A DNA stretch of 64,000 nt from Sinomonas sp. ASV486 (GCF_030908215.1 NZ_JAVFJK010000003.1:123883-187882), one strand, 5' to 3'. Counted from the stretch's first letter, positions 11,031 through 22,194 are shown. Notes: generated by a model not told the origin, from the sequence alone. Program-made: numbers and translations.

Positions 11031-11453
11031 TCAGGCCGCGGGGTCAGCGGCGGCGTGGCCGACGACGGCGTCGAGACGCCTCCCATCGAAGCACGTCCGC
11101 GTCCCCGTGTGGCAGGCCGCGCCGATCTGGTCGACCCGCACGAGGAGGGCATCGCCGTCGCAGTCGAGATCGACCGACTTGACCCATTGGACGTGCCCCG
11201 AGGTGTCGCCCTTGCGCCAGTACTCCCGCCGGGACCGGGACCAGAACGTCACGCGCCCGGAGGTCAGGGTGCGGTGGAGGGCCTCGTCATCCATCCAGCC
11301 GACCATGAGGACCTCGTTCGTGTCGTGCTGCTGCACGACGGCGGCGACAAGGCCGGCGTCGTCCCTCTTGAGGCGCGCTGCGAGGCCGGCGGGCAAGGAA
11401 CTGGCCTGCCCTTCTGCGGCCGGTGTGGCGGGTGGCGTGATCTGCTCAGACAT
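11031..11453 (-). CDS. hisI: phosphoribosyl-AMP cyclohydrolase
   Basis: Third step of histidine synthesis, opening the adenine ring of PR-AMP. The 140-residue monofunctional enzyme contains [21 protein letters not shown] and the metal-binding [21 protein letters not shown]. The N-terminal 20-25 residues are low complexity. It lies 62 bp upstream of trpE on the same strand, so histidine and tryptophan genes are probably cotranscribed. Its 5' side faces the divergent gene at 11599; the 145-bp gap should hold both promoters. Confidence 0.96.
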   Translation of the reverse strand: MSEQITPPATPAAEGQASSLPAGLAARLKRDDAGLVAAVVQQHDTNEVLMVGWMDDEALHRTLTSGRVTFWSRSRREYWRKGDTSGHVQWVKSVDLDCDGDALLVRVDQIGAACHTGTRTCFDGRRLDAVVGHAAADPAA

Positions 11454-11598
11454 CCCCCCAAGTCTAGTCCGCTGGCGGGGCGGCTCCGGTCCTCGCGCCG
11501 TGCCGCCCGGCGTCCCGCGGCGTCCCCCTCAGGGACGCAAGGTCACCGCGCGCTCCGGCGTGTGCTGTTCACACGCGCGCGTGCTAGGTTCGCCAGTG

Positions 11599-12243
11599 AT
11601 GCACTTCGTAGACCCGTCGCGTGAAGTCCTGGCCGAGACGCTCCTCGCGGCCGGCCCCGATGCGCCCACCCTCTGCGAGGGGTGGAGGGCCAGGCATCTG
11701 GCCGCCCACCTCTTCCTGCGCGAGCACAGCCCCAGAGTCGGCCTTGGCCTGCTCATCAAGTCGCGGGCGGGCACGTCGGATCGCGCAACGGAGAGGCTCG
11801 CGGCCGAGCACGCCACTGCCGAGCGGTTCTCCGAACTCGTCGAATCGTTCCGTGCCGGGCCGCCGGCCTACTCGCCGCTGAAGCTCGCGGCCCTCGACGA
11901 GGCGGCCAACCTGGCCGAGTTCTTCGTCCACACGGAGGATGTGCGGCGCGCGGGCGACCGATGGGCGCCTCGAGCGCTTGACACCGCGTATGCCGACGCA
12001 CTGTGGGACGAGGTGGTCCGGCGGGCGGCGTTCCTCTACCGCGGAGTGGATCTCGGCATCGTGCTCGTGAGCACCGCGGGCCCGCGGCACGTGGCCAAAC
12101 GGTCGTCTGTCTCCGTCGCAATCGTCGGGGACCCGGGCGAACTGCTCCTGCATGCCTACGGCCGGACCGCGCAGTCGCTCGTGACATTCGAGGGCCAGCC
12201 CGACGCCGTCGCCCTCCTGGCAAGCGCCGACATCGGCCACTGA
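11599..12243 (+). CDS. TIGR03085-like protein (DinB/maleylpyruvate isomerase fold)
   Basis: A 214-residue protein beginning MHFVDPSRE. The early CEGWRARHLAAHLFLREHSP and the later EFFVHTEDVRRAGD contain His/Glu positions arranged as in DinB/mycothiol-dependent maleylpyruvate isomerase-like proteins, where three histidines bind a metal. Overall likeness is to the actinobacterial TIGR03085 family, whose substrate is unknown. A GTG three bases upstream of the ATG is an alternative start. It is divergent from hisI and 69 bp upstream of the next plus-strand gene. Confidence 0.7.
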   Translation: MHFVDPSREVLAETLLAAGPDAPTLCEGWRARHLAAHLFLREHSPRVGLGLLIKSRAGTSDRATERLAAEHATAERFSELVESFRAGPPAYSPLKLAALDEAANLAEFFVHTEDVRRAGDRWAPRALDTAYADALWDEVVRRAAFLYRGVDLGIVLVSTAGPRHVAKRSSVSVAIVGDPGELLLHAYGRTAQSLVTFEGQPDAVALLASADIGH

Positions 12244-12312
12244 TCCCGGTCCTCGGACCACTGGCGCCGGTGAGGGGCGAGCCGCCCGCGTGCGCGGTGG
12301 CAGGATGGAGTC

Positions 12313-12777
12313 ATGACTGACTTCGAGCTCCGTTGGGACACCGTCGCTCCACTGTTTGCTGCCCTCGGCGAGGACCCCCACGGGTATTCGCTGCATGACG
12401 GCTCCGGCAGCGCGGACGCGACTGTCCTGGCCATCCCGACCGGAGACATTCCACAGCCGCCCAAGTTGCCGGAGGGCGGAGGCCTCGCCGAGGCGCCCCT
12501 GGGTGACTACGACGCCGTCGAGCTCACCATCTGGGGCCGCCCGGCCGCGAAGGGCCTCGTGTCGTTCGGCGACGGAGTCGCAGCGATCGGTGGTTTCGAG
12601 TTCACCGCCGACGACGCCGATGGGCGCCTCGGGGCGGCCGTCGTCTCGGCGCTGGCCGAGGAAGCATTCCTCGAGGGCGCGGAGTGGCTCGTGACGATTG
12701 TCGACGGCGATCCCGCCAGCATCCCCGCCTACCTCGAACAGGGCTGGGCCGAGGCGGCGAAGGTCAGGGCACGATAG
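12313..12777 (+). CDS. hypothetical protein, 154 aa
   Basis: An acidic protein (MTDFELRWDTVAPLFAALG...) with alternating short hydrophobic strands. I do not recognise it. The C-terminal stretch TIVDGDPASIPAYLEQGW faintly recalls the last part of GNAT acetyltransferases, where a residue late in the domain abuts the CoA tunnel, but no acetyl-CoA loop is visible. No signal peptide or membrane segment is seen. Codon use is like its neighbours. It converges on hisF, with a strong hairpin between them. Confidence 0.6.
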   Translation: MTDFELRWDTVAPLFAALGEDPHGYSLHDGSGSADATVLAIPTGDIPQPPKLPEGGGLAEAPLGDYDAVELTIWGRPAAKGLVSFGDGVAAIGGFEFTADDADGRLGAAVVSALAEEAFLEGAEWLVTIVDGDPASIPAYLEQGWAEAAKVRAR

Positions 12778-12782
12778 CTGCG

Positions 12783-12812
12783 TCGCGCCAGCCGCCGCAC
12801 CGGCTGGCGCGA
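12783..12812. terminator. bidirectional terminator-like hairpin
   Basis: A 12-bp perfect stem (12783-12794 with 12801-12812; core gcgccagccg / cggctggcgc) with a 6-nt loop, between the converging 154-aa gene and hisF. There is no U-tract on either side. Its position between convergent genes supports a terminator role. Confidence 0.6.
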
Positions 12813-12849
12813 GACGCCGTACCTGCCTGCCGTGGTGGCGGAACCAGCG

Positions 12850-13623
12850 TCAGCGGACGGCGTAGCCAGCCTCACGGATCGCGGCCTTGACCTGGCCGAT
12901 CATGTCCGCGGGGCCGAAATGGAACATCGACGCGGCGAGAACGGCATCCGCCCCGGCCTCGATCGCCGGCGGGAAGTGCCCGGGCTCACCGGCACCGCCC
13001 GAAGCGATGATCGGGACCCTGACGGCCGCGCGGATCAGGCGGATCAGCTCGAGGTCGAACCCCTCCTTCGTGCCGTCCGCGTCGATCGAGTTGAGCAGGA
13101 TCTCCCCCACGCCCCGATCTGCGGCCTCCTTGGCCCACGCCACGGCATCGATCCCCGTGCCCTTGCGGCCGCCGTGGGTCGTGACCTCGAAGCCCGACGG
13201 CGTCATCGTCTCGCCCTGGACCCGGCGCGCATCGACCGAGAGCACGAGCACCTGCGATCCGAAATGGCGGGTGATCTCATCGATCACGCCGGGCCGCGCA
13301 ATGGCCGCCGTGTTGATCGACGCCTTGTCCGCGCCCTCACGGAGGAGGCGGTCGACGTCGTCCACTCCCCTCACGCCACCGCCGACGGTGAGCGGGATGA
13401 AGACTTCCTCGGCGGTGCGGCGCACGACGTCGAACGTGGTCTGCCGGTCTGACGAGGACGCGGTGACGTCGAGGAACGTCAGCTCGTCGGCGCCAGCGTT
13501 GTCGTAGCGGTGGGCAAGCTCGACTGGATCACCGGCGTCACGGAGGTTCAGGAAGTTCACGCCCTTGACGACGCGGCCGGCGTCGACGTCGAGGCACGGA
13601 ATGACGCGGATGGCGACGGACAT
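12850..13623 (-). CDS. hisF: imidazole glycerol phosphate synthase cyclase subunit
   Basis: TIM-barrel subunit that closes the imidazole ring using ammonia from HisH. The 257-residue protein has the expected [21 protein letters not shown] start with the catalytic Asp, LTVGGGVRG, the second catalytic Asp in [12 protein letters not shown], and the phosphate sites [10 protein letters not shown] and [12 protein letters not shown]. The ATG at 13623 is chosen; the longer frame to 13878 is antisense to hisG. It lies 13 bp after hisG. hisH and hisA are not in the window. Confidence 0.97.
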   Translation of the reverse strand: MSVAIRVIPCLDVDAGRVVKGVNFLNLRDAGDPVELAHRYDNAGADELTFLDVTASSSDRQTTFDVVRRTAEEVFIPLTVGGGVRGVDDVDRLLREGADKASINTAAIARPGVIDEITRHFGSQVLVLSVDARRVQGETMTPSGFEVTTHGGRKGTGIDAVAWAKEAADRGVGEILLNSIDADGTKEGFDLELIRLIRAAVRVPIIASGGAGEPGHFPPAIEAGADAVLAASMFHFGPADMIGQVKAAIREAGYAVR

Positions 13624-13636
13624 GCGTGTACCTCCC

Positions 13637-14485
13637 CTAGATGCGGCAGGCGTGGATGCTGCTGACGAGAATGGCGCGGGCGCCGAGGTCGTACAGCTCG
13701 TCCATGATCCGATTGGTCTCGCGCTTGGGGACCATAGAGCGCACGGCAACCCACTCCGAGTCGCGCAGCGGGGAGACAGTCGGGGACTCGAGGCCCGGCG
13801 TGAGCGCTGCGGCCTGCTCGACGAGGTCCTTGCGGACGTCATAGTCCATGAGGACGTACTGACGCGCCACGAGGACACCCTGGAGGCGGCGGATGAGCAC
13901 CTCGATCGCCGGCAGCGTGTGGCCAGTGCGGCCGATCAGGACGGCCTCGGACTGGAGCAGCGGCTCCCCGAACACCTCCATGCCCGCGGCCTTGAGCGTG
14001 CTGCCGGTCTCGACGACGTCGGCAATCGCGTCGGCGACGCCGAGCCGCACCGAGGATTCGACGGCGCCGTCGAGCCGGACGACGCGCGACGCCTCGATCC
14101 CGCGCTCACCGAGGTAGCGGCGAACGAGTCCGTCGTAGCTCGTCGCGATGCGCTTGCCCTCGAGGTCCGCGAGGGTGGAGAACGCCCCGACGGGGGCTGC
14201 GAAGCGGAACGTCGAGGCCGCGAAGCCTAGACCGAGGAGTTCCTCGGCCTCGACCTCCGAGTCGAGGAGGAGGTCACGGCCCGTGATGCCCACATCAAGG
14301 GTTCCACGGCCCACGTAGACCGCGATGTCACGGGGACGGAGGTAGAAGAACTCGATGTCGTTGTCAGGATCGACCATGACGAGTTCGCGGCCGCCTTCGC
14401 GGCGCTGGCGGTATCCGGCCTCGGACAGCATGGAGGTCGCGGCTTCTGACAGGGATCCCTTGTTCGGGACGGCTACACGGAGCAT
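13637..14485 (-). CDS. hisG: ATP phosphoribosyltransferase, long form
   Basis: First committed step of histidine synthesis. At 282 residues it is the long (HisG-L) form, with a C-terminal ACT-like regulatory domain that binds histidine. [16 protein letters not shown] opens the protein, [15 protein letters not shown] follows, and the PRPP loop region is [18 protein letters not shown]. The C-terminus [30 protein letters not shown] is the regulatory part. ATG at 14485. It sits between hisE (84 bp upstream) and hisF, consistent with a hisE-G-F operon. Confidence 0.96.
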   Translation of the reverse strand: MLRVAVPNKGSLSEAATSMLSEAGYRQRREGGRELVMVDPDNDIEFFYLRPRDIAVYVGRGTLDVGITGRDLLLDSEVEAEELLGLGFAASTFRFAAPVGAFSTLADLEGKRIATSYDGLVRRYLGERGIEASRVVRLDGAVESSVRLGVADAIADVVETGSTLKAAGMEVFGEPLLQSEAVLIGRTGHTLPAIEVLIRRLQGVLVARQYVLMDYDVRKDLVEQAAALTPGLESPTVSPLRDSEWVAVRSMVPKRETNRIMDELYDLGARAILVSSIHACRI

Positions 14486-14569
14486 GAGGGCTTTCTCTGG
14501 TCTTGGTGCGGTACTGGCTGTTGCTGCCACTGGCTTCTCTCTCGCCGCGGCGCCCGTGGGCGCGCGCGG

Positions 14570-14833
14570 CTAGAGGTGCCTGTACACGTCCGCGAGCGAC
14601 ATGCCCTTCGCGATCATGAGCACCTGGACGTGGTAGAGCAGCTGCGAGATCTCCTCCGCGGCCTCTTCGTCCGACTCGTACTCGGCGGCCATCCACACCT
14701 CGGCGGCCTCTTCGACGATCTTCTTGCCGATGCCGTGCACTCCGGACTCCAGTTCGGCGACGGTGCGCGAGCCGGCCGGACGGGTCTGGGCCTTCTCGCT
14801 GAGCTCGGCGAACAGTGTCTCGAAATCCTTCAC
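14570..14833 (-). CDS. hisE: phosphoribosyl-ATP pyrophosphohydrolase
   Basis: Removes pyrophosphate from PR-ATP. The 87-residue all-alpha protein has the MazG-like metal motif [14 protein letters not shown] and later [16 protein letters not shown] start at the GTG at 14833 ([15 protein letters not shown]), which gives the normal family length; the longer frame to 14914 adds 27 unlikely residues. It follows ribH by 87 bp on the same strand, so riboflavin and histidine genes may share a transcript. Confidence 0.93.
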   Translation of the reverse strand: MKDFETLFAELSEKAQTRPAGSRTVAELESGVHGIGKKIVEEAAEVWMAAEYESDEEAAEEISQLLYHVQVLMIAKGMSLADVYRHL

Positions 14834-14920
14834 GGGCTCAAGACTACTGGAGGCCGAGAGTAGGCCCGCACCGGGGCCAGTCATGTGACCGACCCCGTGT
14901 GACAAAGACGACATGCCCCG

Positions 14921-16163
<1,243 letters not shown>

Positions 16164-16167
<4 letters not shown>

Positions 16168-16817
16168 CGCTCTCCTCCTTGCGCGGTCCGCCTGGCGGCC
16201 ACGTAGTCCACGAGGTCCTCGATCGAGATGAGCGGGCAGCCGTGCTCGTCCGCGAACCCCCGCAGCGCTGGAAGCCGCATCATCTCGCCGTCGTCATGCA
16301 CCACTTCGGCGATCACCCCCACAGGGGCGAGACCTGCGAGACGGCACAGCTCCACCGCCGCCTCGGTGTGGCCCTGACGGACCAGTACACCTCCGTCAAC
16401 CGCACGCAGCGGGAAAATATGCCCCGGCCGGGTGAAGTCGGAGGGAGCCGACGTGGCGTCCGCGAGGGCCGCGACGGTGTTCGCGCGGTCCGTCGCGCTG
16501 ATGCCCGTGGTGATTCCCGCGCGCAGGTCGCACGAGACGGTGTAGGCGGTCCCCTTGGCGTCCTGGTTGACCTCCACCATGGGCGGGAGCTCGAGCCGTT
16601 CAGCCGTCTCCCCCGGCATGGGCACGCAGATCACGCCGGACGAGTAGCGGATGGTCCAGCCCATGAGCGCCGGGGTCGCGTGCTGGGCGGCGAAGATAAT
16701 GTCGCCCTCGTTCTCGCGGTCCTCGTCGTCGACGACAAGGACCGGCCGACCGTCCCGGAGTGCATCGACGGCGGCCTGGACCGGTTCGAGCCTGATGCCG
16801 TGCAGCGTATCGGTCAT
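16164..16817 (-). CDS. ribB: 3,4-dihydroxy-2-butanone-4-phosphate synthase (stand-alone)
   Basis: Makes the four-carbon donor for lumazine from ribulose-5-phosphate. The 217-residue protein has [19 protein letters not shown] with the metal/acidic loop, [21 protein letters not shown], and [26 protein letters not shown]. It overlaps both neighbours by 4 bp (ribE upstream, ribA downstream), so translational coupling is likely. The length is that of a monofunctional RibB. Confidence 0.96.
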
Positions 16818-17437
16818 CGCTGGGCCCCCTGTCCGTCGAAGGCAAGGAGGCGGGCCGTGTACTTAGCGAGCACGTCGACCTCGAGGTTCACCGCGCCGCC
16901 CAAGGGCTTCGCGCCGAGGCCGGTCTCCGCGAGGGTCGCTGGGATGAGTCCCACTTCGAACCACGGGGACTCCGCGCCGGCCTCGCTGACGGCCGTCACT
17001 GTCAGTGACACACCGTCGACCGCGATGGAGCCCTTCTCGGCGATGTACTTTGCAAGGTCCGCCGGAACGGAGAACCGCAGGCGGTTCCAGTTCTCGAGCG
17101 GCTCCCGCTCGAGAAGGGTGCCGACACCGTCGACGTGCCCCTGCACCACGTGGCCGTCGAGACGCCCGCCTGCGGGGACGCAGCGCTCGAGATTGACCTG
17201 GTCTCCGGCCTTGCGCCCGCCGATCGTGGTCCGGACGAGGGACTCCCCCATGACGTCGACGGTAAAGCGGTGCCCGTCATTCGTGACGGCAGTGAGGCAG
17301 CAGCCGTCGACGGCGATCGAACCGCCGAGCGGCAGGTCCCGCGCGAGCGTCGGGGCAGTGAGCGTCAGGACGGCACTCTCGCCGCTGCTGTGGACCTCTT
17401 CGATCGTGCCGCGCTCGGCGATGATTCCGGTGAACAT
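16814..17437 (-). CDS. ribE: riboflavin synthase alpha chain
   Basis: Dismutates two lumazines to riboflavin. The 207-residue protein shows the two internally similar barrels: [29 protein letters not shown] and HVVQGHVDG in the first half, [12 protein letters not shown] and [10 protein letters not shown] in the second. The ATG overlaps the ribD stop by one base and the end overlaps ribB by 4 bp. Some databases call this gene ribC. Confidence 0.96.
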   Translation of the reverse strand: MFTGIIAERGTIEEVHSSGESAVLTLTAPTLARDLPLGGSIAVDGCCLTAVTNDGHRFTVDVMGESLVRTTIGGRKAGDQVNLERCVPAGGRLDGHVVQGHVDGVGTLLEREPLENWNRLRFSVPADLAKYIAEKGSIAVDGVSLTVTAVSEAGAESPWFEVGLIPATLAETGLGAKPLGGAVNLEVDVLAKYTARLLAFDGQGAQR

Positions 17438-18531
17438 CAGTGGATCTCCTTGGATGACAGGGTGGTAGCCGGCGCGGCGGCCGGGAAGAGGTGGAGCCTG
17501 AGGTCGTTGCCCAGCCGCCGTACGGCGCCACCGTCCGACTCGTCCCAGTCCCAGTGCTGGGCGTCGGCGAGCGTGTGCACGCCGATGTCACTCACGGCGT
17601 TCTTGCCCGAGCCCAGGATCGTGGGGGCCTGGTAGACGATGAGCTCGTCGACGAGGCTCGCGCCGAGGAACGCGGCGATGATGCGCGCGCCGCCCTCGAC
17701 CATGACGTGGCGGACGCCGAGGCTGAAGAGCGTCTCGAGCGCCTCCGCCGGGTCCTGCGTGCGCAGGTGCACGAACTTCCCGTCGGTTCCGCGGACTGCG
17801 GCGCCCTCAGGGACGTCGCGCAGTCCCATGACGGCCCGCAGCGGCTGGTGGGCCAGGAGGGAACCGTCAGTGTCCCGGGCCGTGAGCCTCGGGTTGTCCA
17901 CGGCCACCGTCTGGCTGCCGACGAGAATGGCGTCGATCAGCGAGCGTGTGGCGTGATTGTCCGCAAGGGACTGCGGGCAGGTGATCCACTGGCTCGTGCC
18001 GTCCTCGGCGGCAATCCGCGAGTCGAGCGTCTGCGCGAGGTGGAGTGTCACGAAGGGGCGGCGTGACGAGACAGCGCCCAGCCACCGACGATTGAGTTCG
18101 GTCGCCTCGTCGGAGCGTACGCCCTTGACCACTTCAATGCCGGCCGCGCGGAGCGTCTCGGCACCACCGCTCGCGGCGGCGTGCGGATCGTCGATCGCGT
18201 ACACGACACGGGAGACCTGTGCCGCTATGAGTGCCTGTGCGCACGGTCCGGTGCGCCCTGTGTGGTTGCAGGGCTCGAGCGTCACATACATGGTGGCGCC
18301 GGCAAGGTCTGTGCCCTCGCGCGCCGCAGTGGCGATCGCATCCGCCTCTGCGTGGGAGGTCCCGGCACCCCGGTGCCAGCCCGTCGCGAGGACCGCACCG
18401 TCGCGGCCGACGGCGACCGCTCCCACGAGCGGGTTGACCCCCCGCACGCCGCGCGCAGCGAGGGCAAGAGCCTGGTCCATGAATGTCAGATCGGCGTCGA
18501 CGACCGAAAGGGTCGTGTCCGCGGCCCTCAT
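17437..18531 (-). CDS. ribD: bifunctional riboflavin deaminase/reductase
   Basis: Deaminates and then reduces the pyrimidine intermediate. The N-terminal deaminase domain (about 15-150) has the zinc motif SHAEADAI and EPCNHTGRTGPC. The C-terminal reductase domain (about 155-350) has VTLHLAQTLDSRIA, DAILVGSQTVAVDNPRLT and VMVEGGARI. The ATG at 18531 overlaps the stop of the truncated pnuC-like frame by 4 bp (ATGA), so translation probably couples to that short frame. Expression is presumably set by the FMN riboswitch about 220 nt upstream. Confidence 0.96.
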   Translation of the reverse strand: MRAADTTLSVVDADLTFMDQALALAARGVRGVNPLVGAVAVGRDGAVLATGWHRGAGTSHAEADAIATAAREGTDLAGATMYVTLEPCNHTGRTGPCAQALIAAQVSRVVYAIDDPHAAASGGAETLRAAGIEVVKGVRSDEATELNRRWLGAVSSRRPFVTLHLAQTLDSRIAAEDGTSQWITCPQSLADNHATRSLIDAILVGSQTVAVDNPRLTARDTDGSLLAHQPLRAVMGLRDVPEGAAVRGTDGKFVHLRTQDPAEALETLFSLGVRHVMVEGGARIIAAFLGASLVDELIVYQAPTILGSGKNAVSDIGVHTLADAQHWDWDESDGGAVRRLGNDLRLHLFPAAAPATTLSSKEIH

Positions 18532-18671
18532 ACGACCACCACCGCCTCATGGCGGGGCATGCCGCCAAGGGCCATCGCGAGACCGGAGTCTTTTCCGACC
18601 ACCTCGCGGGGCAGCAGCTTGGATCCCCCCACGGGGATCTGCGCTGTCAAGAGCCACTGCATGAAGTCCAT
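18528..18671 (-). pseudogene. truncated PnuC/RibM-like riboflavin transporter remnant
   Basis: A 47-codon frame starting MDFMQWLLTAQIPVG, with a purine-rich ribosome site (GGGAAGG) upstream. Its segments W..., REVVG..GL and ALGGM line up with the N-terminus of RibM/PnuC-type riboflavin transporters (WREIIGN.FGL.SA..GM from memory). After GGM the similarity stops: PRHEAVVVV then TGA. The rest of the transporter, about 170-190 residues, is missing. An in-frame ATG nine bases upstream is an alternative start. The stop overlaps the ribD ATG. What remains may act only as a coupling leader for ribD. The homology call is from memory, not from a search. Confidence 0.65.
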
Positions 18672-18751
18672 CGCAACCATCCTTCCCTTCACCGCAGCGG
18701 CTCCGGGGTTGCGACAGAAGCGATACGCCACATTCGGCGCACCGCGGACTG

Positions 18752-18895
18752 CACGTGCTTCTCCCATCCAGACTTTGACTGTCGGTGCCGGAATTCCACC
18801 GGCTCAACCAGCCTCCCGCTCTGTGACAAGCAGGATGCCGGGTCGCGGACTATCACCGCCGGTTCGGACTTTCACCGACCCCGGAGCACGTTCTT
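18752..18895 (-). promoter_or_regulatory. FMN riboswitch (RFN element)
   Basis: The minus strand carries the conserved RFN blocks in order: GGGGTCGGTGAAAGTCCG, ACCGGCGGTGATAGTCCGCGACCC, a variable hairpin, GCCGGTGGAATTCCGGCACCGACAGT, and AAAGTCTGGATGGGAGAAG. The ends (CGTGCTCCGG at 18881-18890 and GAAGCACGTG near 18751-18760) close the P1 helix. It is followed by about 80 nt and then the truncated pnuC-like frame and ribD. FMN binding should lower rib operon expression. The 345-bp interval 18672-19016 is explained by this element plus its promoter region. Confidence 0.96.
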
Positions 18896-19000
18896 CATTG
18901 GTACAGGCGTCTGGTCAAGTGTTTAATGACAGTTCAACCAAACGGCCATCTACATTGTGCCACACGCCGCGCAGTGGTGAAGTGCGGACAGTCACAATAA

Positions 19001-19012
19001 GCCCCGAAGGGC
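19001..19012 (-). terminator. weak terminator after rpe
   Basis: On the minus strand GCCC-TTCG-GGGC forms a short stem with a stable tetraloop, followed by TTATTGT, a few bases after the rpe stop. The short stem makes this weak, but it would separate rpe from the FMN-controlled rib operon. Confidence 0.35.
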
Positions 19013-19016
19013 GGCC

Positions 19017-19682
19017 TCAGGCCTTGGACGCGCTCACTGCAAGCCCGCGAAGCCGGCGAATGGCGTCCGCCGGGTCCTGCGCGCCGTAGACCGCCGAGCC
19101 CGCGACGAACACCTCGGCGCCGGCTTCCGCCGCCCGCTCGATGGTCGCAGCGGAGATGCCGCCGTCGACCTGGATGGCCACCTTCGCGTCTGAGCCGTCA
19201 ACCGCGGCGCGGGCACGCCGGATCTTCGGCAGCGTGACATCGAGGAAGGACTGCCCTCCGAACCCCGGCTCGACCGTCATGATCAGCAACAGGTCGAGTT
19301 CGCCCAGCATGTCGAGGTAGGGCTCGACGGCGGTCGCCGGGCGCAGTGCCATTCCCGCCCTCGAGCCCCTCGCCCGCAGCTCGCGCGCGAGCTTGATGGG
19401 TGCCGTGGCAGCCTCGGCGTGGAAGGTGACAGACGCGAGGCCCAAGTCCGCGTACAGCGGTGCCCACCGGTCGGCGTCGGCAATCATCAGGTGCGCATCG
19501 AGCGGGATCGGACTGACGGCCTGGATCCGCTCGACGATGGGGAGGCCGAGGGTGAGGTTGGGCACGAAGTGGTTGTCCATGACATCGACGTGCACGGCGT
19601 CCGCCGTGGAGATCCTCGCAAGCTCCGCCTCGAGGTTGACGAAGTCGGCCGAGAGGATGCTCGGGTGGATGCAGCAGGTCAC
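19017..19682 (-). CDS. rpe: ribulose-phosphate 3-epimerase
   Basis: Interconverts ribulose-5-phosphate and xylulose-5-phosphate in the pentose phosphate pathway. The 221-residue barrel has [30 protein letters not shown] with the metal His and Asp, [18 protein letters not shown], and [12 protein letters not shown] chose the GTG at 19682 because AAGGAG lies 7 nt upstream; an ATG 15 bases further up is possible. rsmB ends 11 bp before the start. Its product ribulose-5-phosphate is also the substrate of RibB next door. Confidence 0.95.
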   Translation of the reverse strand: MTCCIHPSILSADFVNLEAELARISTADAVHVDVMDNHFVPNLTLGLPIVERIQAVSPIPLDAHLMIADADRWAPLYADLGLASVTFHAEAATAPIKLARELRARGSRAGMALRPATAVEPYLDMLGELDLLLIMTVEPGFGGQSFLDVTLPKIRRARAAVDGSDAKVAIQVDGGISAATIERAAEAGAEVFVAGSAVYGAQDPADAIRRLRGLAVSASKA

Positions 19683-19693
19683 TGGGGACTCCT

Positions 19694-21277
19694 TCATCGA
19701 CGACGGTCCGCCGGACGCGTGGCGGCCGGCAGCTTGCGGAACAGGGCCAGGAACATCGCGTCGGTGGCGTGGACGTGCGGCCAGAGCTGGGCCGTGCCGT
19801 CGTGGCCGGCTCCAAGCGGGTGGAGCGCGACGGCGTCGAGGGCGGCTCCCGCGTCGAGGAGCTCGATGTCGTCGCGCCGTCTGAGGGCATCCGCGACGAC
19901 CACGGTAGTCTCCGCGGGGTGGGGGGAACACGTCACGTAGCCCACCACGCCGCCGGGAGCCGTCGCATCAATCGCCGACTCGAGGAGGGCCCGCTGGAGC
20001 GGGCCGAGCTCTGCGAGGTCATTGGGCGAGCGGCGCCACCGCGACTCGGGGCGCCGGCGGAGGGCGCCTAGGCCCGTGCACGGGACGTCGGCGATCACCC
20101 GGTCGAACTGACCCGGATGCTCGGTCCCGAGGGTGCGTCCATCGCCGGTGTGGACCTCCCACGCGTCCGCGGGAACCGGGTGCAGGGCCTTGCGGACGAG
20201 CTCGGCCCGGTGCGGCAGCACCTCGTTGGCAAACAGGGTGGCGCCGCGCTCGGCTGCAAGGGCACCGAGCAGCGCGGCCTTCCCGCCTGGCCCGGCGCAC
20301 AGGTCGAGCCATCGCTCGGGCCTGCGCCCGGAGTCCTGCGGGGGTTCATCCAATGGTGCGGCGGCGACAGCACGGGCCACGAGCTGCGAACCGACGTCCT
20401 GCACGCGCAGTGTCCCGTCACGTACCGCGGACCACCGTCCGAGGTCGCCTCCGCCAGACAGCGCTGACCCTTCGACGAGGTCGCCGGTGCGGGCACCCCC
20501 ATCGAGTGCTTCGTCAAGCGTCCCGATGCCCGGAAGCGCGACGAGATTGACCACGGGCGCCGCGTTGTCCGCCTCGAGCAGGTCCGAGATCTCGTCCGCA
20601 CCGCGGCCGTGGGCCACGAGGGACTGCCTCAGGGCGCGCACGATCCACCCCGGGTGGGAGTACCTCAGTGCGTCCCGTTCCGTCGCATCCGGCTGCGCAG
20701 ACTCAAGCTCGGCGAGCCATTCGTCGAGCTCCTTCTCGCTGACGCGCCGGAGCACGGCGTTGACCAGTGAGGCCGGACCTGCGCCCACGACGGCGCGGGT
20801 GAGCGCAACAGTCTGGTTGAGTGCGGCGTGCGGCGGGACGCGCATCCCGAGGAGCTGATGGGTACCGAGACGCAGGACGTCCAGGACGGCGGGATCGAGC
20901 TGGCCCAGCGGACGGTCGACGTTCAGGGCAAGGATCGCGTCATACGTCCCCTGGCCGCGCAGGGCTCCGTAGGCGAGCTCCGTTGCGAACCCTGCGTCCC
21001 GGCGGTCCAATCGATGATGGCGGATCCGCTGGGGCAGGACGAGGTTCGCGTAGGCGTCGTCCCGCGAGACTGCGCGCAGCACCTCGAACGCCACGAGCCG
21101 CGCCGGGTCCGCCGCGCGCGAGCGCTGGCTCGGAGCCTGCTCGCTGAAGCGGCGCGGTGCGGCCCCGCCACGGTTGCGCTCCCGGCCCTGGGCGTCCCGA
21201 CGAGGGTCCCGACGGCGCTCGCCGTCGCCTCCGGACCGAGCCCTCCCCCGGTCGCGTGGTTCCCCGCGTTCGCTCAT
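19694..21277 (-). CDS. rsmB: 16S rRNA (cytosine-C5) methyltransferase
   Basis: Methylates a 16S rRNA cytosine using SAM. The 527-residue protein has an Arg/Gly-rich basic leader (1-60), a NusB-like helical domain (about 65-200, with [20 protein letters not shown]) and a C-terminal RsmB methyltransferase domain. Its motifs are [15 protein letters not shown], the DVPCTGLG cysteine and the catalytic TCSPHPAET cysteine. The ATG at 21277 overlaps the fmt stop by 4 bp. The def-fmt-rsmB-rpe order is common in actinobacteria. Confidence 0.95.
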   Translation of the reverse strand: MSERGEPRDRGRARSGGDGERRRDPRRDAQGRERNRGGAAPRRFSEQAPSQRSRAADPARLVAFEVLRAVSRDDAYANLVLPQRIRHHRLDRRDAGFATELAYGALRGQGTYDAILALNVDRPLGQLDPAVLDVLRLGTHQLLGMRVPPHAALNQTVALTRAVVGAGPASLVNAVLRRVSEKELDEWLAELESAQPDATERDALRYSHPGWIVRALRQSLVAHGRGADEISDLLEADNAAPVVNLVALPGIGTLDEALDGGARTGDLVEGSALSGGGDLGRWSAVRDGTLRVQDVGSQLVARAVAAAPLDEPPQDSGRRPERWLDLCAGPGGKAALLGALAAERGATLFANEVLPHRAELVRKALHPVPADAWEVHTGDGRTLGTEHPGQFDRVIADVPCTGLGALRRRPESRWRRSPNDLAELGPLQRALLESAIDATAPGGVVGYVTCSPHPAETTVVVADALRRRDDIELLDAGAALDAVALHPLGAGHDGTAQLWPHVHATDAMFLALFRKLPAATRPADRRR

Positions 21278-22194
21278 CCCAGAACCGTCCCTTCGATGTC
21301 TCCCGCTCCGCGGGCCCAATCTGACGCGGGCATCATCTTCTTCCCGGAGGGTTGGACCCGCGTGAGCTCGAGCGCGTGAGTGCCGGTTCCCACGACGACT
21401 GCCCTGCCCGCCCAGGCCAGTCTGCCCGGAGGGACACCCTGGATGTCCGGCCTGAGTCGGGGCGGCGCGAGCTTCAGCCGCGCTCCGTCAAGGAGCGTCC
21501 ACGCGCCCGGCTCAGGAGTGACCCCGCGGGCACGGCGGTGCAGCGCGACCGCCGGGAGGCTCCACTCGAGTCGTCCGTCGTCGAGGGTGAGCTTCGGGGC
21601 GTACGTCGGCTCGCCGGTCTGGGGACGGGGCTCCAGGCGCCCGGCGTCAATACCCGAGATGGTCTGGGCGAGAAGTTCGGCCCCGCTCTCGGCGAGCTCG
21701 GCAAGGAGCTCACCGCTTGTGGCCTCCGGTCCTGGCGTGAGGACGAGGGTCCCGTAGACAGGTCCGGTGTCGAGGCCCTCCTCGAGCCGGAACGTGCTGG
21801 CGCCGACCACGTCATCGCCGTGGATGACGGAATACTGGAGCGGGGCCGCTCCGCGCCATGCAGGCAGCAGCGAGAAGTGCAGGTTGATCCAGCCGTGGGC
21901 GGGCACAGCGAGGGCGGCGGGCGGAATGATCCCGCCGTACGCCACGATCGCCGCGGCGTCAGGGTTCCAGGCGGCGAGTTGTGCCGTGGCCTCGTCCGTG
22001 ACGCGGCTGGCCTTGAGCAGCGGTAGGCCGAGGGCCTCGGCCCGGGCGGCGACCGGCGACGGCGTGAGGACCCGCCTGCGGCCGACTGGTGCGTCGGGCC
22101 GTGTGAGCACTCCGACGATCTCGTGGCCGGCCTCGACGAGTCGGTCCATGGACGGTACCGCCACTTGCGGCGTTCCCGCGAAGAGGATCCTCAT
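21274..22194 (-). CDS. fmt: methionyl-tRNA formyltransferase
   Basis: Formylates initiator Met-tRNA. The 306-residue protein has the formyl-THF fold with MRILFAGTPQVAVPSMD, VAYGGIIPP, and the catalytic NLHFSLLPAWRGAAPLQ. The C-terminal domain (about 205-300) binds tRNA. It overlaps def upstream and rsmB downstream by 4 bp each, so the three genes are probably coupled. Confidence 0.97.
   Translation of the reverse strand: MRILFAGTPQVAVPSMDRLVEAGHEIVGVLTRPDAPVGRRRVLTPSPVAARAEALGLPLLKASRVTDEATAQLAAWNPDAAAIVAYGGIIPPAALAVPAHGWINLHFSLLPAWRGAAPLQYSVIHGDDVVGASTFRLEEGLDTGPVYGTLVLTPGPEATSGELLAELAESGAELLAQTISGIDAGRLEPRPQTGEPTYAPKLTLDDGRLEWSLPAVALHRRARGVTPEPGAWTLLDGARLKLAPPRLRPDIQGVPPGRLAWAGRAVVVGTGTHALELTRVQPSGKKMMPASDWARGAGDIEGTVLG

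Noticed and set aside
9469..11598. long plus-strand frame upstream of the gene at 11599
   Set aside because: The upstream part is antisense to trpE and hisI. The recognisable protein starts at 11599.
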